Assembly: GCF_030272615.1 (NCBI RefSeq)
Contig: NC_081413.1
Span: 446,252,538 to 446,316,537 of the forward strand
Length of the DNA stretch: 64,000 nucleotides
Direction of reading: 5' to 3'
Source of the DNA: Cryptomeria japonica
Taxonomy: Eukaryota > Streptophyta > Pinopsida > Cupressales > Cupressaceae
Shown here: one piece after another, positions 1 to 10,757 of the stretch
Position numbering within the stretch: position 1 is the stretch's first letter
Layout of the letters: every line of letters begins with the position of its first letter
Notes under the pieces: model-generated
Told to the model about the DNA's origin: nothing
Seen by the model: only the letters and a program-made list of their open reading frames with translations
Databases searched by the model: none
Translations under genes and position numbers: made by a program

Positions 1-909
1 AGTGTGAATTAAGTCAAGAGCATTAGTGGATTTTTTTGGAATACTTTTGAAAGATGCTCTAGCTTGTTTTCCAAATTGACATTCCTTACATACCGGATTG
101 TGACATTTCACAATCTTAGGTAAGTCTCTAACTACCTTAGTAGTACTAATTTTCACCATGCATTCAAAATTTACATGACAGAGTCTCTTATGCCATAGCC
201 AACTTTCATCAATATGTGCAATCAAGCATGTATTTTCATTGTTATTCAAATGAAAGATTTTACCTCAAGTTTGATTACCGATTGCAATTTCCAAACTAGT
301 TCTATTCATAATTTTGCATTTTTCATTCTTGAATTGGTACTGAAATCCTTTTTCAACTAATTGATCAACACTCAAAAGATTATGCTTTAAACTTTCAACA
401 TAGTAAACATTGTCAGTATTATGCTTACCATCAAGAGATATAGTACCTTTTCCTTTGATCAAACAAGCTTTATTATCTCCAAATCTTACCAGACCTCTAT
501 TATACTCCTGAAAGTTCAAGAATTTACTTTTCTCACCAATCATATGATGTGAACATCCTTTATCAATGATCCATTCATCCTTAACTTCAACTTTAGCTTC
601 TAGTGCCTGCTCTACCGGTTGAACAGTAGGTGTTGGTTGATCTTCTATTATAGCAACAAAAACCCATCCATTATCTCTCGGATCCTCATCAGTGACTCCT
701 TCATCACCAAGATAACAAGATTTATCTTTATTCTTCTTAAATCTGTATCTCTGATATTTAGTGTTAGGCTTGTATGTTCTTCTAGCTTCTTCTCTTAGTC
801 TAGCATGTATATCAGGGCATCTTGAAGCCATATGACCAATCTTATTGTAGTTAAAACTTTTAAAGGGTGCTCTACCTTCATACTTGCTTCCAACTGGACC
901 TTTAGGCAT
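1..909 (-). pseudogene. Copia zinc knuckle, aspartic protease and pre-integrase region (element A)
   Basis: A 214-residue frame (909 to 265) carries a degenerate zinc knuckle at residues 18-31. Its first two cysteines are replaced by Ser and Tyr (SFNYNKIGH...C). A copia protease core sits near residue 113, but the catalytic D-S-G is now D-K-G (residues 116-118), followed by the family CSHHM. A TGA near 263 ends the frame. The same frame then continues with WLWHKRLCHVNF and a downstream C-x2-C pair, the GAG-pre-integrase zinc-binding region. Protease is expected to be inactive because of the Ser to Lys change. Confidence 0.8.
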
Positions 910-1646
910 TTTCCTTGCAAATAGTGCTTCAATTTCTTCAAGTTCTCTTGCATAAAAGGCTTTCCAATCAGATTTGTCAAATGATGGTGTAGATGATGTT
1001 GATGCCTTAAAATCTAAATCTATCTTTATAGTAGCAACATGACCAAACTCCTCAATTTCAAAAGCTAAAAGTTTTCAATGTCTCCCTAGTTACTGATGTA
1101 TTAGGCATAGTTCTTAACTAATTTATAGGAGTAACTTTCATTTTGTATGCCAGTGGCAATCCTCTTAAAACTTTTGAATCAATTTCATCTTCACTTAAGG
1201 TTCCTCCACAACATTTAATACCCAAAACAATTTGATTTACTCTTTCCATAAAAGTAGTAATCCTTTCATCTTCTTCCATTTTTCAGATTTTCATTCCTAA
1301 CCCGGAAGCTTTCAAGTTTTGCAATTTTGACTATGGAATCTCCTTCATTCAATGTTTCCAAATGAACCCAAATAGTTTTAGTAGTAGACCTATCTGATAA
1401 TCCCATGATTTGCTAATATGATAATGCGCTCAAAAGTGCTTCCCTTGCTTTGCAATCATTTTCTTCATCTTTTCCTTTGGTAGGTAGATTAGGCTGACCG
1501 AGAGTAGGAGCAGTATTGCCATTCCTTGTAACTTCTGAGATGTCCTTTCCAATGCAATTCAGATGTGTCTCCATCCTGATCTTCCATATGCCATAGTTGG
1601 TTCCATCAAGTTTAGGATTGTTCTTATTGAAATAGTTAGTAGACAT
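904..1646 (-). pseudogene. Copia gag polyprotein (element A), frameshifted
   Basis: The frame starts at ATG 1646, about 40 bases after the primer binding site, as expected for copia gag. The N-terminal 77 residues hold the typical LDGTNYGIWKIRMETHL start seen in plant copia gag (DUF4219-like, from memory of the family). The frame stops at 1413, and recognisable gag sequence continues in other frames to about 904, so several indels are present. Gag would form the virus-like particle. It cannot be expressed as a full protein. Confidence 0.75.
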
Positions 1647-1689
1647 TGGATCTCCTGAAGCTGTTAAACTTCTGCAAAAAGAGGACTAT

Positions 1690-1701
1690 GCTCTGATACC
1701 A
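1690..1701 (-). other. Primer binding site, initiator tRNA-Met type (element A)
   Basis: The minus strand reads TGGTATCAGAGC, the standard plant complement to the initiator tRNA-Met 3' end, two bases inside the LTR. It fixes the element's orientation. Confidence 0.9.
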
Positions 1702-1703
1702 AT

Positions 1704-2416
1704 TGTTAGGTCCTAGACATAACTTTGAGGGGCATGTAAATCAGTTGTCAAATAAATTCAAACCAAAACAACTAAATTAAATTTAATGCTTAATACCAAT
1801 AAACCAAACTTTATGTCGGTAGATAGTTTATTAGTTAATTGTAGTACCGGTAAAGATTAATGCATGAAAACAAAAAGATAATAACATCCACAACACATAA
1901 CACCAATGTTTGTATGTGGAAACCTTGTAAGGGGAAAAACTATAGTGGGAAACCTTACCCACAATCATGTGATACTACTACAGATAGTATGTGTATACAA
2001 ATGGGGTCTACACATGCAGAAAGGCCAAGTGCCTAGAGCTCACTACTCAAACACAAATAGAAGTCACACTGACTACAATTGGATGATTAAATCCAATAAT
2101 GATGTACTTCTCAAAATAGCATCTTCATATGTTGGATTCAGTACCAGTGTAGTTCTGATATGTCTTCACAAAAACCTTGCTTCACCTTCAAATGATGTAT
2201 GCGTGTATAGGTTTGCTTATTCTCGCATATACCTTGTTACAATTCCTTTTCCCAATCGCATCTAGATCTTACAAATAAGATCTTACATATATACCATAAC
2301 CTAAGACCAATTTTAGTAGGTTATCTCTAAAAGATATTACAATAAAATCAATTACAAGTAAATGAATAACCGATGCAATATCCAATTCAACATGTCGGCT
2401 TAATAAATTTACAACA
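1704..2416 (-). repeat. 5' LTR of copia element A
   Basis: On the plus strand it begins TGTTAGGTCC directly outside the primer binding site. It ends near ...TTTACAACA (2416), or alternatively ...GTTACA (2424). It contains the conserved plant copia leader block around 1915-1965, similar in wording to the LTRs of element C (GTGGGTcACAAA and cCACC..GGTTTTTCCC types). An open plus-strand frame at 1906-2265 is antisense LTR sequence and not a gene. Confidence 0.75.
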
Positions 2417-2419
2417 TTG

Positions 2420-3161
2420 TTACATCATCTCCAAAGCATGTTGTGCTGATCTGGAATAGATAATCCTATCGGTGCTTATTCTAGACTTATTTGCTGGTAA
2501 CAACAAATATGCAAATACGAATATACCCATGAACAAACCTCCAAGATAAAGTGTCGAAACAAATTCTTCAACATAACCAAGTGTTTTCCATGTTATTCCA
2601 AGTGTTGGTGAACAATATATCCTGTAGGTGTACCAGATACCGGTGACTGTGCTTAAAGTCACTTGCTTTCCAGTGAACATTATCAATCCTCCAAAGTGCC
2701 AGATTTGATATGTGTTAATAGGTGTTGACATCAATGACAAAACCATATCAACATATCCAAAATACCAACACAAAGCTTTCTTAAAAGCTATCCACTTTTC
2801 TTTCCTCAGTTCTTGTTCATTTAAATTGAACTCGTTTCTAATCAAATCTTCAAGAAAATGGAACTAGTGTGCCTTACCCTTGCATACGGCTCTCTTCTTA
2901 AACATACCATTAAAGAAACCCTCTGGGTTGGAAAATCTTGCCACTGTAGTAGACAACCTATATGGCTGAAAGAAATCATCGAAATGTGTACAACCACCCT
3001 TGGTGATTACAAACTGATGTGCCACAGTAATAGTTGGGAAAAAATTTCCTTTCCCCCTATTTGTCAATTATGCTTCTTGCAAGCCTCCAATCTGCCATAG
3101 GACATCAACAATTCCTATCATCAATGGGACTTGACTAGGGAGAAAATATAGAATTCCTCTA
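2420..3161 (-). pseudogene. Unknown frame H, 3' part (cut by copia B)
   Basis: I do not recognise this family. The minus strand carries about 245 codons in largely continuous sense with a few stops (for example in the 2846-2862 and 3065-3070 areas). It ends at TAA 2420-2422 beside the LTR of copia A. The last 140 residues are hydrophobic, with a membrane-like stretch LYLGGLFMGIFVFAYLLL near the C-terminus. The sense continues across the copia B insertion: the sequence left of 3162 and right of 19258 are the two halves of one frame, sharing the duplicated CTCTA. It could be an env-like or accessory frame of an older retroelement, or a decayed host gene. Function is not assigned. Confidence 0.5.
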
Positions 3162-3612
3162 TGTGAGATTTTCTCAAGATCAAGAGCTCAATGAAATGTA
3201 CAAAATAGAGACACAATATAGGACAAGGATAAACTGTATACTCATCAATAGAAAATGATCAATAGTTCAAAATTACATACAATGTAGATGAGCCTGCTTA
3301 TATAGGCAAGGCTAGGGATATGTGAGCACACAAACATGACATGTGGCTCACTAAGAAACAAGGGTAGGTAGGAAATAGGTGTGGTTAGGTAGGAGAAACA
3401 ATATAATAGTCCACATGAGGTGGATCACCCACTGAATGTGGAGTGTAACAACAAGATCAACACCATAAAAGGTGGAAATTCTCCTACACACACTATCCCA
3501 ATGTGGCACAAACACCCAAGCGTCTCATACCCAAACTACTATGAAATGCATTCCTAAGTAAACTTAAGAAAAGTGTAATAATATCGAAGATGACTAATTA
3601 TTTACACCAACA
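3162..3612 (-). repeat. 3' LTR of copia B
   Basis: It runs TGTGAGATTT...CACCAACA on the plus strand, 451 bp, and is matched along its whole length by 18820-19258. A TATATAAG box on the minus strand lies at 3297-3304. A 12-base insertion relative to the other LTR occurs around 3395, plus scattered substitutions. Confidence 0.92.
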
Positions 3613-3620
3613 CCCCCCTT
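3613..3620 (-). other. Polypurine tract of copia B
   Basis: The minus strand reads AAGGGGGG immediately before the 3' LTR start TGTTGGTG, the expected plus-strand primer for reverse transcription. Confidence 0.8.
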
Positions 3621-4798
3621 AAGTGCAACTTAGGGGAATGCACTTAAGTCTACAATGCAACTAAGCAATACAAGATGGGCCCTGGCTACTAGGCCATGTT
3701 AGGTACCCATGTACAAATGTAAATGCATGAAAACCAATGCAATGAAATCTCTCACAAAGTGGGGAAAGAGAGAAAAACCCAATGGGGAAAAACCCTCCCC
3801 CAAAAGAGAGATGAAAACTAGATTCAAAGAACTCTCATAGAAGTATGTGAAGGACAAAACCCCATGTGAGGAAAAAGTCCCCCCCATATGAGAGAAGAAG
3901 AGAAGCTAGGAAGCCCCCCCTTAATGTGGAACCTACACCAATGATAGAAGCTCGATGTATGAAGAAACTACTCCATGAATGTCAAACAACATTCCTCCCC
4001 TTAGGAAGAAACAAAACCAAAGGTGTATCCATGAAGTCTCCCCAATCATGAAAGGAAGATGTATGAAAAATACTGATGATGAATGGAATCTCTGAAAAAC
4101 TTCTCTAGTGTCCCCTTGTCAATGCTAAAAGATACCCCCTCCAAAGGTGGTAAACTATGCCACACTGCTGAAAAAGGAGCTCCAAGACCTAGTGAAGATG
4201 GATGTAGAACATGTCCCAAAGACTCACATGTCTCCTCAAAAGATAAAGAGACCTCCTCCAACTGTTGTACATAAGTATCCACAATCATGTCAACCTTGAA
4301 ATAATGATCATGTAGAGAATGAACAAGAGGGTTAGAGTGTTCCCTCGCAACAATCAAAGAAGGATCATCTTCATCAAAGAGAAGATGAATGTAATCAATG
4401 ATGTCTCCCAAATCTGCAATGTAGGATTCCACAAACAAACCTACAATGTCTATCAAGTAATCATCCCATGAATCTGAAGCTAGAAGATAATGAATATCTT
4501 GTTGTATTGAATCACATGAAGGCAAAACTGTTGCACTATTCACATCATCAGGTACAATAGGTGATGTGATATCAATATGAGGAGATGGAATATAAGGCTC
4601 GAGAACGGGGTCACATGTGAGAATCCCCATGTTCAAGTGCCCAGAATTCTCCTCAAAATCTGAACCATCACAAGAAGTGTGATCAACATGTGTAGAATCA
4701 TCAAATGTGAAATCATCATCATCAACAAAATTTGAAAAGGAGTATAACCGAGATGCATGATCAACCATTCCAGTCGCAATGATAGCTCTAGTCTCCAA
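3621..4798 (-). pseudogene. Acidic frame replacing pol in copia B
   Basis: A 250-residue open frame (4798 to 4046) follows the protease without integrase or RT between. The first residues (DHASRLYSFSNF) still look like the copia stretch between protease and pre-integrase (family knowledge). The rest is rich in Asp, Glu, Ser and His, with a DDDDF run and many short acidic patches. It has no motif I recognise. Below 4046 the sense continues with stops to the polypurine tract. It is probably a deletion derivative in which pol was lost. Whether the acidic part is functional sequence or drifted remnant is unknown. Confidence 0.5.
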
Positions 4799-5244
4799 GT
4801 CTCTAATGAAAACTGACTAAGGTGTGAACTCCACAACTCTTTTAGTTGTGCCATGTGTGATTTGATAGATGGAAAGGAGATTGTTTGTCAAGTGGGGTAC
4901 ACACAACACATCATTGAAGGATTTTTCCCCAATGTTAATAGATCGTTTCCGAATCGCATCCATGTATGTATGATTTCCCATCAAAATCTATGACATGGTG
5001 CAAGGCTCAAATGTAGAGAACATAAACTATGAAGATGCCATATGATGAGAAGCCCCTGAATCTAGAAACCATCTCTTTGAATCATTGATAGTTGCACATA
5101 GAGATTTTCCTTTTCTTGTCCCAAAAGAGTGAGTCTTCCCACTTGTAGAAGCCACGAATGCTTGCCCTTTTCCTTTTGAATGTGAGGAAGTGAAAGTTGA
5201 TGAATCATCCTTCTTGTAGACATTAGGCAAATCAATGTTATGCT
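4799..5244 (-). pseudogene. Copia aspartic protease (element B)
   Basis: The minus-strand frame carries WFLDSGASHHM (about 5030-5065) with an intact D-S-G catalytic triad. Downstream, in broken sense, is the copia protease C-terminal pattern LCVPHLTNNLLSI. Copia protease cuts the Gag-Pol precursor inside the particle. The upstream part joins the gag zinc-knuckle region, now 11 kb away at 16366, because Athila inserted between them. The reading frame is continuous across the insertion duplication. A stop near 4995 and another near 4820 break the downstream part. Confidence 0.75.
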
Positions 5245-6507
5245 TGATAAGTTGATGCTTTGACATGTTTTTTTATCATAACTCTTAGGTTTTTGGCATC
5301 TTTTGGGTTGCATTGTGATAGTAAAGTATTGTGAATTGACTATACGTAATCCATGTTTTAAATCTGAACTTATGAAATCATGTTTGAACTTTGTCGGTTA
5401 ATTCTTGCAACCATGTCAATTTATTCCTACAGCCAAATGATTTGTCCTTGTGATATACGGATTATTTAGGATAATGTCATATGTGAGTTAATGAATGTAT
5501 TAATTGAGTAAGATACATATGCATGTCCTTGTATGTTGTTTTTGTTTTAGTGCAGATAATAATTGATGTTGCGGTGGATGATTTTCTTTCGCGCCTAAGG
5601 ACTGGAGAATCACATTTAGATAATTAGAGATCAAACTGAAGGGGATTTGAACAAGCGCAATGTATGGCATAATCAGAGCAGTTATACTTCACCATGGGAG
5701 TTTAACTCTAGTGCATATTGAATTTGGAAAATATCGCTTTGGCGTGCAAAGACTATGGTTCGGTTTTAGATCCACGGTTCCTGCAGCCAAGCTCTCAGTT
5801 ATCTCCTTCATCTGACAATCATCCGCCTCTTCTTCTGGGCGTGATTTGAGTTGTCCATTGTAGTTGATATTTTCTTTATAATAAGCTCTTCCTTCTTTCT
5901 TAGAGTTAGACAAGATAGAAAGGAATTGAGCAGAGTTTTGACAAGCATTCTGAATTTTCTCTTTTAGAATATGTAATCATTTTCAGGAAGAAATGAGTAA
6001 AGAATATGTTGTTCTAATCTGTTAAAAGTATTTTGCTGGAAGTTTGATATCACTCATCCAAGGGGGCCCACTTGGTGAGTGATCCCGTGTTTATGATCAT
6101 TGAAGTTAGTGTTTACTTAGTTGCAATAGAAGTTCATGACTTGATTGTTCCTATAGCCACTGGAAATAGATCCGTTGACTGTTCCTGCAGCCAAAACAGA
6201 ATGATGTGATTTCTGTTATTTTCATTAGATCATTCCAGTATTATTTTGTGAAGCTTTCATGTAGCCTTTTATGATTTCCATTCTTGCCTTTCCTTTCTGC
6301 ATAATGTTAGTTACTACAGTAATGCAAAATAATCATTTAAGGAGCCTAGTGCATATATATTGCAGACCCATTTCAAATTTTGCATTCCTGGATTGATAAC
6401 TAAATGAACACCAACCATGAAAATAGTAAACTCTACCATATGAATGTCTAAACTTCGGATTGAGATTTCAATTAGAGACATTATTATCATTATAGTTGGG
6501 GTAGACA
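5245..6507 (+). repeat. 5' LTR of Athila-like element
   Basis: 1,263 bp, TGATAAG...GTAGACA, matched by 15104-16365. It contains five degenerate copies of a 13-base motif of type GTTCCTGCAGCCA (5401, 5423, 5777, 6147, 6181). Short open frames on its minus strand (5689-5913 and 6314-6508) recur in the other LTR only because the LTRs are copies. Confidence 0.93.
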
Positions 6508-6511
6508 TTTT

Positions 6512-6529
6512 TGGCGTTGTTTTCGGGGA
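6512..6529 (+). other. Primer binding site, tRNA-Asp type
   Basis: The sequence TGGCGTTGTTTTCGGGGA follows the LTR after four bases. It matches the complement of the plant tRNA-Asp 3' end (TGGCGCCGTTGCCGGGGA from memory) with four changes. Three of these fit C to T; one is G to T. Athila elements are known to use tRNA-Asp. Confidence 0.8.
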
Positions 6530-6594
6530 TGGTGTTAAGCTAAGAACCTTTTGTGATTATTTTAGTTTCCAGTTAATTGTTTGAAATTTCATGA

Positions 6595-7836
6595 ATCTGC
6601 GTACATAATAGAAGAAGAGATGTCAGAGGTAGATTTCTACCCACTCATCCTACTCATGCAGAAGATAATTTTCCAGATATAAACCCTTTTGCTGAACTGT
6701 ATCAAGTCCCATAGAATTTGAATCACACTGAAGTTGAATTTCTAGAAGGTAGTCTTCAGTTCCTTTTTGGTCCACAAGAAGAAGAATTTCCTATAGTAAC
6801 AACCCCCACAAGTCCAATGCAAGGGAACCCTCCTCCTGTTGGGAATAATCCACCACGACCACCAGGTCCAACATTTGAGTTTCCCATCTCTGACCAGCAT
6901 GATAATGCTAACCTCAAGAACATTCCAACATCTTCACTTCCTAAATTCTATGGGGTGGTGACAAAGGATCCAAATACATTTATGTTTGAGTTTGATGTTC
7001 TCTGTAGGAGTTTTGACTATACTAGAGATGTCCATAGACTCAAAATGTTTCCAGCCACTTTGAAGGAGTCATCCTTGAGATGGTTTATGAGCTTGGGTAG
7101 TCACACAATCAACACATGGGATGAGATGAAACAGTTGTTTCTTGCAAAATACAAAGATTATTGTAGAGGCACTGATTGTCATGGGGATGATATCTTTAGA
7201 ATAAAACAAACTGAAGATGAGAGCCTTGAGGATTATCTAGAAAGGTTTTTGTTTAGTGTCGAGAAGTCCAAGCATAGTACTTTGAATGAAGATTCCCTCA
7301 AATTGATATTTTTGAGGGGTATCAGTGATGAATGCACTGATTCCTTAGATCTCATGGGAGGAGGTGACATTACACAATCTACTTGGGCTGAAATAGGACA
7401 AATTTGCAAGAAGTATTCCAGATCTACTTCTAAGAAGAATAGCAGATTTAAGCCAGGGGCACCATCATCAACATCTAGAACTGGAGTTTCTAGATTGGAA
7501 CTTAGCCATCTCTTAAAATATTTCAAGGAAGACATTATAAACAATATGGCTACTCAGTTGGATACATTGGCAGCTAAGAAGAAGCCTGAGGAAGCTGATG
7601 CATTTCTTGTAGAATTATGTCCTCATTGTAAGCAGTGGAAGAAAGATTGCAAATGTAAGATGGTTGTAAATGTTGAAGTCCCTGATTTCAAACCAATTCA
7701 AGATGAGGATGAACAAGTCTTCTATGTTTCTCAAAGAAGACCAAATTTTCAAAGACAAGGTATGCAACCCAATCCACTTTCCTTTTCTAGTTATAGTGGT
7801 AATTCTTATGCACCAAATAACCAATGGCAACCATAG
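6595..7836 (+). pseudogene. Gypsy gag (Athila-like)
   Basis: A continuous 372-codon frame from 6718 to TAG 7834-7836. The same frame is legible upstream to about 6595, through an in-frame TAG at 6712, with a RRRDVRGRF-type N-terminus. A likely original ATG at 6591 is one frame off, so a small indel is suspected. The Retrotrans_gag domain is evident at about residues 65-190 (LPKFYGV..., LRWFMSL, TWDEMKQLFLAKY). A Cys/His cluster CPHCKQWKKDCKC near residue 300 may be a degenerate nucleic-acid-binding motif. Gag builds the particle and binds RNA. Confidence 0.85.
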
Positions 7837-8340
7837 TATTCTCAAAATTTTGGTAACTATCCACATTAGTATGGGTCATAAGGCCAAGGACAACAATTTG
7901 CTAATCAAGTCCCCTAGTGGCAACAACCATAGGGAAACTGGTATCCACCTCAGGGTCAAGGGAACCAGTTTCAAGGGAATTGACAACCTACCTCTCAATG
8001 GAGGGGAAACTCATCATGGCCATCCCAATCTTCTAGATATCAACCTCCTACTCAGTAGCCACAACCTCCTGCTTTAATGCTTCCTCCTACAGCTACAACT
8101 ACACCTCCTAAGCCAACATAGTTGCCTACTCAACTATTGCCTAATCCAAATATCAAATCTCAGCAACAACAACAAGCTTATTCAACTGATGCTAATCAAT
8201 ACACAACCTATTCTTTATCACTAGATGATATTCACCTCTGATCTGGGACAACTCTAGCTAATCCCTCTTATCTGGTTATTACTAAGGTACAAGAAGAGTA
8301 GCCAATCTCTGATCCTAAAGATACAATACCTCAGAATCAC
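7837..8340 (+). pseudogene. Gln/Pro-rich gag-protease linker, riddled with TAG stops
   Basis: Read in the gag frame, this is a low-complexity Gln/Pro/Asn/Tyr-rich linker joining gag to protease. At least seven stops are TAG, at places where neighbouring residues suggest CAG glutamine, with a few TAA and TGA. No frameshift is needed to reach the protease at 8341. The pattern fits C to T decay of a methylated, inactive element. Confidence 0.7.
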
Positions 8341-9012
8341 ATGTTACCACCATTTTCCCATAGACTGAAAGACAAAGAAATTTCCACTGGACAACAACAA
8401 AGCTTTGATATTCTTGATCAACTGAAGCACATTTGTGTTAAAATTCTATTGTTGCAAGCAATAAAGGATGTCCCTATATATGGTAAGGCATTGAGAGAAG
8501 CATGCCTAAAGAAACCTGGCAAAAAGAAAAAGGATCCACAAATAGTTCATGTTATGGGTCAATTGGTTGATATTATGTTAGGAAAAATTGCCATTCCAAA
8601 GTATTTTGATCCAGGTAGTCTTGTTGTGAGTATAGTCATTAATGCTAGTCAAATAAAAAATGTTTTAGTTGATCTAGGGGCAGCCATTGATGTAATGACA
8701 AGGGAAGTAATGAAAAATCTAGAACTTGATAGTTTAAGGGCTACACCCATAGTTCTCCAACTTGTTGATGGCTCTACAGTAAGACCTGATGGTATCATAG
8801 AAGATATAGTAGTTATTCTAGATTCCTGGGAATATCTTGCAGACTTTATGATTTTATCTCCAAAAGCAACATTGGGGGGATATCCAGTCATTTTGGGTAG
8901 ACCATGGCTTGCCACAGCTGATGCATATATTGGGTGTAGATCAGGAGACATGACTATTTCAGATGATAGTTCCACAAAAACATTAATCTTGTATTCCCCA
9001 GCACAACCTTAG
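8341..9012 (+). pseudogene. Gypsy aspartic protease (Athila-like)
   Basis: A 223-residue frame in phase with gag. The retropepsin core is clear: VLVDLGAAIDVM (the D-S-G triad is now D-L-G), a flap-like region with QLVDGS, and the second hydrophobic-G motif VILGRPWL near residue 185. The catalytic-loop Ser/Thr position is Leu, so activity is doubtful. A TAG ends the frame at 9010-9012. Legible sense runs on in the same phase to a T8 run near 9277, where the frame shifts. Confidence 0.85.
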
Positions 9013-9422
9013 CTTGAGCAGCAGCAGGCTGTTTGGCTTATCTTGGGAGAGAAATCTGAAGAAATTGACTCTATTAATCACCTTATGATAATTAATCGAT
9101 GGTCACTCATGCAGTTATATGATGAAGAATCAATTATTTATAAGGTTATGATGAATGAATTAATAGAAAATCAAGAATTATAGGAATTGGTTCTAAATAT
9201 TGCAGGTTTGGACTTTCCTGCAGCCACTGATATCTTGCATACCTTGTTGCCGCAGGAATTGTCTTATTCTCATTTTTTTTGATATAAATCAGATTGATCT
9301 TACTATCAAGATAGAGGTGGAATCGAATAAATATCTGAACATCAATAAGAATATATTAGATACTCAAAAGGATAGCCTAGTGGACTTGTTGAAACTCCAT
9401 AGAAATTGTATGGGATTACAAG

Positions 9423-10745
9423 GATATAAATGGAATTGATCTAGTAGTTTGTAATAATCGTATTTACATAAAGAATGAGTGTTTCCCACTCAAACAACCT
9501 CAAAGAAGAGTCAACCCTACCTTGAAGGAGATAGTTAAAGAAGAACTACAAAAATTGTTGAAAGTTGGGTTTATCTATCCTATCTCTGACAGTCAATGGA
9601 TATCACCTTTGGTGATAGTTCCTAAAAAGGGAGCTAAATGGAGAGTATGTGTTGATTATAGAGCTTTGCACTTAGCCACAAGGAAGGGTCATTTCCTACT
9701 ACCATTTATGGATCAGGTATTGGATTCTCTTGCTCGTAAGAGATATTTTTCATTTTTGGATGGATTTAGTGGCTATAATCAGATACAAATAGCTCCCGAG
9801 GATCAGTAGAAGGCAACATTTACTTGCCCATGGGGCACGTATGCATATTCTGTTCTTCCTTTTGGGTTGTGCAATGCTCCAACCACTTTTCAAAGGGCAG
9901 TGATCAATATTTTTTCTAATATTTCTCAAGATATTATGGAAATTTACATGGATGACTTTACAACTTATGGCTCTGAATTTGATCAAGCATTGGATAATTT
10001 GAAGAAAGTTTTGTAGTGGTGTGAAGACTACAACTTGTCTCTAAACAGTGAGAAGTGTTTCATTGTGATGGAAGAAGGAATAGTCCTTGGTCATCATATA
10101 TATGTATAAGGTATACAAGTGGATCCAACAAAGATTGAGGTTATTCAACATATTAATGACCCTATGAAGCAGAAAGATGTGAGAAGTTTTCTTGGCCATG
10201 TTGGATACTACAGAAGGTTTATCAAAGATTTCAGCAAAATTGCAAGTCCCTTATATTCGCTGCTTACTAAAGATGCAGAATTTAAATGGACCTTAGCATG
10301 CAATGAAGCTTTTATTCAGCTTAAGCATGCTTTGACTCAAGCACCAGTTCTAAAAGGACCAAATTGGTCTCTACCATTCCAAATCCATACTGATGCATCT
10401 GATTATGCCATTGGAGCAGTGCTGGGATAAAAAGTTGACAAGTTGAAAAATGCAATATATTATATCAACAAGAATTTGCAAGGACCTGAATTGAATTATA
10501 TAGTTACTGAAAAGGAAATGCTAGCTGTCATATATGCCCTTAACAAGTTTAGACACTATATTACAGGTTATCCCATATTTGTGCATACAGATCATATTGC
10601 AATTAGATATCTCATGAATAAGCCATCAATCACTGATAGATTAGCTCGCTGGTTATTGTTGATGCAAGAATTTGATATTACAATTGTTGATAAGCCAGGG
10701 AAGTCCAATGTGGTTGCAGATTATCTTTCACGTCTTCAATTGTAG
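9423..10745 (+). pseudogene. Reverse transcriptase and RNase H (Athila-like)
   Basis: The RT frame is legible from about 9423 after two frameshifts (near 9280 and 9422). It has ISPLVIVPKKG, the VCVDYRAL block, FLDGFSGYNQI, LPFGLCNAPTTFQ and the catalytic YMDD at 9945-9956, all expected gypsy RT motifs. The connection domain contains SFLGHVGYYRRFI. RNase H begins with the catalytic TDASDYAIGAVLG near 10390 and includes a TEKEMLAV motif. In-frame stops are TAG at 9807, 10014 and 10743 and TAA at 10107 and 10428. No deletion removes a catalytic motif. The enzyme would copy element RNA to DNA in the particle. Confidence 0.9.
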
Positions 10746-10757
10746 AAATATTCTATA

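Larger units (their letters stand above)
1..2416 (-). mobile_element. Ty1/copia element A, 5' part only
   Basis: Reading on the minus strand, the order is LTR (2416 to 1704), primer binding site (1701 to 1690), gag (from 1646), then protease and the zinc-binding start of integrase, running off the left edge of the window. This is the normal order of a Ty1/copia element (family knowledge). Reverse transcriptase and the 3' LTR would lie outside the window. The element sits against the end of the unknown H frame at 2420, so it probably inserted into or beside it. The outer LTR boundary is uncertain, 2416 or 2424, because both end in CA. The target duplication cannot be checked without the other end. 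Confidence 0.85.

Noticed and set aside
1906-2265. 119-codon plus-strand frame
   Set aside because: Antisense to the LTR of minus-strand copia A. No matching domain.
5689-6508. Short minus-strand frames in the Athila LTR, repeated at 15547-16366
   Set aside because: Shared only because both LTRs are copies. They contain stops or changes and have no coding signature.
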